A stretch of 8,827 bases of DNA from the NCBI GenBank assembly GCA_905236685.1, contig CAJOPD010000111.1, positions 1-8,827 of the forward strand. Direction: 5' to 3'. Within the stretch, counting starts at the first letter, position 1. Each line of letters opens with the position of its first letter. The notes below the pieces were generated by a model that saw only the letters and a program-made list of their open reading frames with translations, did no database searches and had not been told where the DNA came from. Shown here piece after piece: positions 5,933 to 8,827 of the stretch. Origin of the DNA: an uncultured Clostridia bacterium. GTDB taxonomy: Bacteria > Bacillota > Clostridia > UBA1381. Both the position numbers and the translations under genes were made by a program.

Positions 5933-8722
5933 CTATTTTGTGAGTTTTTTTACACAATCTGCACAAATTCCGGGGTAGCCGCTGACCTTACCGACAGTCT
6001 CAGACCTTACCCAGCATCTTCCGCACTTTTCATACTCGCTCGCCTTCACAAAAACCTTTACTGTATCGCCTGCAAATGCGTCCTTTGCATTTTCAAGCTT
6101 ATCCACAGACGCCTTTGATGTTATAAAGATTTCCGCCAAATCGCCCTCATTTTCTTTTAAGAAATCATACATTTCGCTTTCTGCATAAACGGTAACCTCT
6201 GCGTCCAAAGATTTTCCTATTACCTTATCATTTCTTGCAGGCTCTAACGCACGGTTTACATCATTCCTTACGGCAATCAGCTTATCCCATTTTTCGACAA
6301 GCCCCGCATTGTCGTACTCGGCTTTTGCAGACGGCATACGATTTAACATAACGCTCGCCTTATCATCTCCTGCAAAATGAGGCATAAACGCCCATATTTC
6401 CTCGGCGGTAAATGCTAAAACAGGTGCCAAAAGCTTAACCAAACTGTCAAGAATTATAAACATTGCGCTTTGTGCCGAGCGTCTTTCCTTTGAGTCGGGC
6501 TTTTCGGTATAGAGTCTTGATTTCAGTATATCCAAATAGATATTACTCATATCAACTATACAGAAATTCAAAATTCCCGAATAGAAGGTATGGAATTCAT
6601 AGTCTTCATATGATTTTATCGAGCGCTTTACAACATCATTAAGCTTCATAAGCGCCCATTTATCAATTTCCAAAAGCTCATCATATGCAAGCATATCAGA
6701 ATTTGGGTCAAAGTCATTTATATTGGAAAGGATATACCTTGCCGTATTTCTTATCTTGCGGTAGCCTTCCGAAAGCTGTTTTAACGAGTCCTGGCTCATT
6801 CGCATATCGGTCTTATAATCTGCGGAAACAACCCAGAGCCTTAAAACATCTGCTCCGTACTGGTTTACGATTTCCTCGGGCATAATTACATTGCCCTTTG
6901 ACTTGGACATTTTCCTGCCCTCGCCGTCCTGAATCATACCGTGTGTTATAACGGTCTTATACGGTGCTTTGCCCGTTACCGCAATACTGGTCAGCAGTGA
7001 GGACTGGAACCAGCCTCTGTACTGGTCGTTTCCTTCAAGATATATGTCGGCAGGCCAGGAAAGGTCCTCTCTTGCCTCGCAAACAGCCTGATGCGATGAG
7101 CCTGAGTCAAACCACACATCCATTATATCCTTTTCCTTTGTGAATTCGCCGCAGCCGCAAGTGCATTTTAAGCCCTTCGGCACGATTTCGTTTGCGTCAA
7201 GCTCCCACCACTTATCAGGACCTTGCTCGCGGAAAAGTTTTGCAACTGCCTTGATTGTTTCGTCATTTACTATTTCCTTGCCGCAATCCTTACAATAGAA
7301 GATAGGAATAGGCACACCCCATGTTCTCTGACGGGATATGCACCAGTCATTTCTGTCCAAAACCATTGACTTTATTCTTTCCTCGCCCCATTCAGGAAGC
7401 CACTTTACGCCCTCTATCGCCTTTACTGCGTCATTTTTAAGCGCATCAACGCTCGCAAACCATTGGTCTGCCGCACGGAAAATTATCGGGCTGTCACACC
7501 GCCAGCAATGCGGATACTGATGCACGATTTCCTGCGCTGCCACAAGCGCGCCGTCATTTTTTAATTTTTCAAAAATCTTTGCGTTGGACTCGTCATAGTA
7601 AAGTCCTGCAAATTCGCCTGCCTCAGCCGTCTGATAGCCCTTGCTGTCAACAGTCACAACAATTTCAAGCTGAGGATATTTCGTGCATACCAAATAGTCC
7701 TCCGCACCAAAACCCGGAGCGGTATGAACACAGCCTGTGCCTGCGTCAAGCGTTACATGGTCGCCCACAATTACAAGCGAGTCGCGCTCAATAAAGGGGT
7801 GATAACAGGTGATAAGCTCCAATTCGCTGCCCGTAAACTTCTTTACTATCTCATAATCGCCGTCAAGTCCCGCCGCAGCCACAACAGTATCGATAAGTTC
7901 TGTTGCAAGAACATACACTTCGCCGTTTGAAAACTTTACCAATGAGTATTCAAAGTCGGGATTTAAGCATATTGCGACATTTCCTGGAAGCGTCCAGATT
8001 GTTGTCGTCCAGATTACGAAATAAACATTTTCTATGCCGCTAAATAGTCCTTTGTCGTCCTTTACGGCAAATTTTACATAAACAGATGTAGTTTTATCCT
8101 CTGCATATTCTATTTCCGCCTCGGCAAGCGCCGTTTCACAATGCGGACACCAATAAACAGGCTTTAAGCCCTTATAAATAAGCCCGCTGTTTGCCATCTT
8201 GCCGAAAACCTCAATCTGCTTTGCAACAAATTCATTGCTCAAAGTAAGGTACGGATTTTCCCAGTCGCCAATTACGCCAAGCCTTTTGAACTGCACCTTT
8301 TGATTTTCGACATGGGATTTTGCAAAATCACGGCAAGCCTCGCGGAATTTTACGGGACCTGCTGTATGGCGGTTAATCCCAAGCTTTTTGATAGCCTGCT
8401 GTTCTATGGGAAGTCCGTGCGTGTCCCAGCCGGGAACATACGGTGAATAAAAGCCTTGCAGGTTTTTATATCTTACTATAATATCTTTAAGGATTTTATT
8501 TAAGGCGTGTCCCATATGAATATCGCCGTTTGCATACGGGGGTCCGTCGTGCAAAATAAAGGGCTTACCGTCTTTATTTTTCTCTTTTAATTTATTATAT
8601 AAATCAATATCCTCCCAGTATTTCAAGGTCTCAGGCTCACGCTGCGGGAGCGATGCGCGCATCGGGAAGTCTGTTTTCGGGAGATTTACGGACTTTGTAT
8701 AGTCCTTACAGTTATCGCACAT
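5933..8722 (-). CDS. ileS: Isoleucyl-tRNA synthetase (bacterial type, with C-terminal zinc finger)
   Basis: This class I synthetase charges tRNA-Ile with isoleucine and hydrolyses mischarged valine. It has about 929 residues, the usual bacterial length. Visible parts: NLPKTDFPMRASLPQREPE (13-31), the HIGH region PPYANGDIHMGH (61-72), a CP1 editing domain with WTTTIWTLPGN (238-248) and GTGCVHTAPGFGAEDY (328-343, editing Asp342), GRKMSKSKG (602-610), a helical anticodon-binding region, and a C-terminal zinc site with cysteines 900, 903, 920 and 923. The ATG at 8722 has AAAGGA eight bases upstream. A longer frame from TTG 8761 runs through an inverted repeat and is rejected. The protein begins MCDNC, a short Cys-X2-Cys lead not usual for the family. 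Upstream lies a candidate promoter; no full T-box leader fits in the 56 bases between genes. A hairpin terminator follows the stop. Confidence 0.97.
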   Translation of the reverse strand: MCDNCKDYTKSVNLPKTDFPMRASLPQREPETLKYWEDIDLYNKLKEKNKDGKPFILHDGPPYANGDIHMGHALNKILKDIIVRYKNLQGFYSPYVPGWDTHGLPIEQQAIKKLGINRHTAGPVKFREACRDFAKSHVENQKVQFKRLGVIGDWENPYLTLSNEFVAKQIEVFGKMANSGLIYKGLKPVYWCPHCETALAEAEIEYAEDKTTSVYVKFAVKDDKGLFSGIENVYFVIWTTTIWTLPGNVAICLNPDFEYSLVKFSNGEVYVLATELIDTVVAAAGLDGDYEIVKKFTGSELELITCYHPFIERDSLVIVGDHVTLDAGTGCVHTAPGFGAEDYLVCTKYPQLEIVVTVDSKGYQTAEAGEFAGLYYDESNAKIFEKLKNDGALVAAQEIVHQYPHCWRCDSPIIFRAADQWFASVDALKNDAVKAIEGVKWLPEWGEERIKSMVLDRNDWCISRQRTWGVPIPIFYCKDCGKEIVNDETIKAVAKLFREQGPDKWWELDANEIVPKGLKCTCGCGEFTKEKDIMDVWFDSGSSHQAVCEAREDLSWPADIYLEGNDQYRGWFQSSLLTSIAVTGKAPYKTVITHGMIQDGEGRKMSKSKGNVIMPEEIVNQYGADVLRLWVVSADYKTDMRMSQDSLKQLSEGYRKIRNTARYILSNINDFDPNSDMLAYDELLEIDKWALMKLNDVVKRSIKSYEDYEFHTFYSGILNFCIVDMSNIYLDILKSRLYTEKPDSKERRSAQSAMFIILDSLVKLLAPVLAFTAEEIWAFMPHFAGDDKASVMLNRMPSAKAEYDNAGLVEKWDKLIAVRNDVNRALEPARNDKVIGKSLDAEVTVYAESEMYDFLKENEGDLAEIFITSKASVDKLENAKDAFAGDTVKVFVKASEYEKCGRCWVRSETVGKVSGYPGICADCVKKLTK

Positions 8723-8726
8723 AACT

Positions 8727-8736
8727 ATTTTCCTTT
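8727..8736 (-). promoter_or_regulatory. Ribosome binding site that decides the ileS start
   Basis: GAAAGGAAAA on the minus strand places AAAGGA eight bases before ATG 8722. The same AAAGGA(G) type and a 7-8 base spacing precede glyA and the S41 protease gene, which supports this ATG over the in-frame TTG 39 bases upstream. Confidence 0.75.
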
Positions 8737-8749
8737 CTGCAACTAAATC

Positions 8750-8772
8750 AGGGACAACCAAAGGTCGTCCCT
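8750..8772 (-). repeat. Perfect inverted repeat (stem-loop) upstream of ileS
   Basis: Minus-strand GGGACGACC (8771-8763), loop TTT, GGTTGTCCC (8759-8751) form a nine-pair stem with one G-U pair; a flanking A-U extends it to ten. No T run follows (TGATTTAG), so it is a poor intrinsic terminator on this strand. On the plus strand the repeat is followed by TTCTATTTT, only weakly T-rich. It may end or protect upstream transcripts, or lie at the 5' end of the ileS mRNA. The GTCCCT arm recalls terminator stems of T-box leaders, but no T-box core sequence is present. Confidence 0.75.
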
Positions 8773-8775
8773 TCT

Positions 8776-8804
8776 ATTTTACTCCATTTTTTCCAACATT
8801 TCAA
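8776..8804 (-). promoter_or_regulatory. Candidate sigma-A promoter for ileS
   Basis: On the minus strand TTGAAA (8804-8799) and TAAAAT (8781-8776) are separated by exactly 17 bases. Each hexamer differs from the consensus (TTGACA, TATAAT) at one position. The -10 hexamer overlaps the TAA stop of the upstream gene, so the promoter lies inside that gene's last codons. Transcription would begin around 8769-8767, about 45 bases before the ileS ATG. This is sequence match only. AT-rich coding DNA can give such matches by chance, but the placement before a large gene supports it. Confidence 0.5.
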
Positions 8805-8827
8805 GTATTGCGGAGCAAATTCCTTTA
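8779..8827 (-). CDS. C-terminal end of an unidentified upstream gene
   Basis: Fifteen codons and a TAA are visible: KGICSAILEMLEKME. This frame reaches the right edge open and ends just before the inverted repeat. One other minus-strand frame is also open here, but it reads through the repeat and gives an unlikely Cys/Trp-rich tail. In many Firmicutes the gene before ileS encodes DivIVA or another ylm/sep cell-division protein. That would be consistent with a charged helical tail, but fifteen residues cannot identify it. Confidence 0.45.
   Translation of the reverse strand, partial: KGICSAILEMLEKME

Noticed and set aside
8723..8761. Thirteen-codon N-terminal extension of IleRS from TTG 8761
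   Set aside because: The extension is translated from the inverted repeat and the ribosome binding site; ATG 8722 has the better site and reaches the family N-terminus.
8723..8827. T-box riboswitch controlling ileS
   Set aside because: Only about 56 bases separate the genes, no AGGGTGGTACCGCG-like core is visible, and the stem lacks a T tract. Only the terminator-like arm is reminiscent.
1..8827. Mobile element, prophage, CRISPR or defence system
   Set aside because: Nothing resembles a transposase, integrase, repeat array or known defence domain; all of the DNA is accounted for by housekeeping genes and short gaps.

Overview
The window is a dense, minus-strand block of housekeeping genes. 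It looks like the chromosome of a low-to-moderate GC Gram-positive bacterium, most likely in the Clostridia. The basis is the gene order ileS-lspA-rluD, a RacE/MurI-type glutamate racemase, a DUF1934 (YwiB-like) protein, AAAGGA(G)-type ribosome binding sites and AT-rich short gaps. No gene is supported on the plus strand. There is no RNA gene, mobile element, CRISPR array or long repeat, and no gene-free stretch over about 100 bases.

Read in the direction of transcription (right to left), the window begins with the last codons of an unidentified upstream gene. A candidate sigma-A promoter overlaps the end of that gene, and a perfect GC-rich inverted repeat follows. Next comes ileS, isoleucyl-tRNA synthetase, about 929 codons. 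The roughly 92-base gap after ileS holds a hairpin with a T tract (a likely terminator or attenuator) and then an extended -10 element. This suggests that lspA and the genes after it can be transcribed separately from ileS.

Downstream is a compact run: lspA (lipoprotein signal peptidase), an RluD-family pseudouridine synthase, ddl (D-Ala-D-Ala ligase), murI (glutamate racemase), a DUF1934 gene, an exported S41 carboxyl-terminal protease with a PDZ and a C-terminal peptidoglycan-binding domain, and glyA (serine hydroxymethyltransferase), which is cut by the left edge. Six of the seven genes overlap a neighbour, by 4 to 20 bases. The exception is glyA, which starts 29 bases after the protease gene. 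Several starts appear to be TTG. The layout predicts one transcript with translational coupling.

The shared theme is the cell envelope. MurI makes D-glutamate and Ddl makes D-Ala-D-Ala, both for peptidoglycan precursors. LspA matures lipoproteins, and the S41 protease acts outside the membrane, probably near the wall. IleRS, RluD and GlyA serve translation and one-carbon metabolism. I see no novel system. The points worth a second look are the promoter and hairpin signals, start-codon choice, a Cys-Gly-Thr motif in MurI, small oddities in IleRS, and the DUF1934 gene of unknown role.
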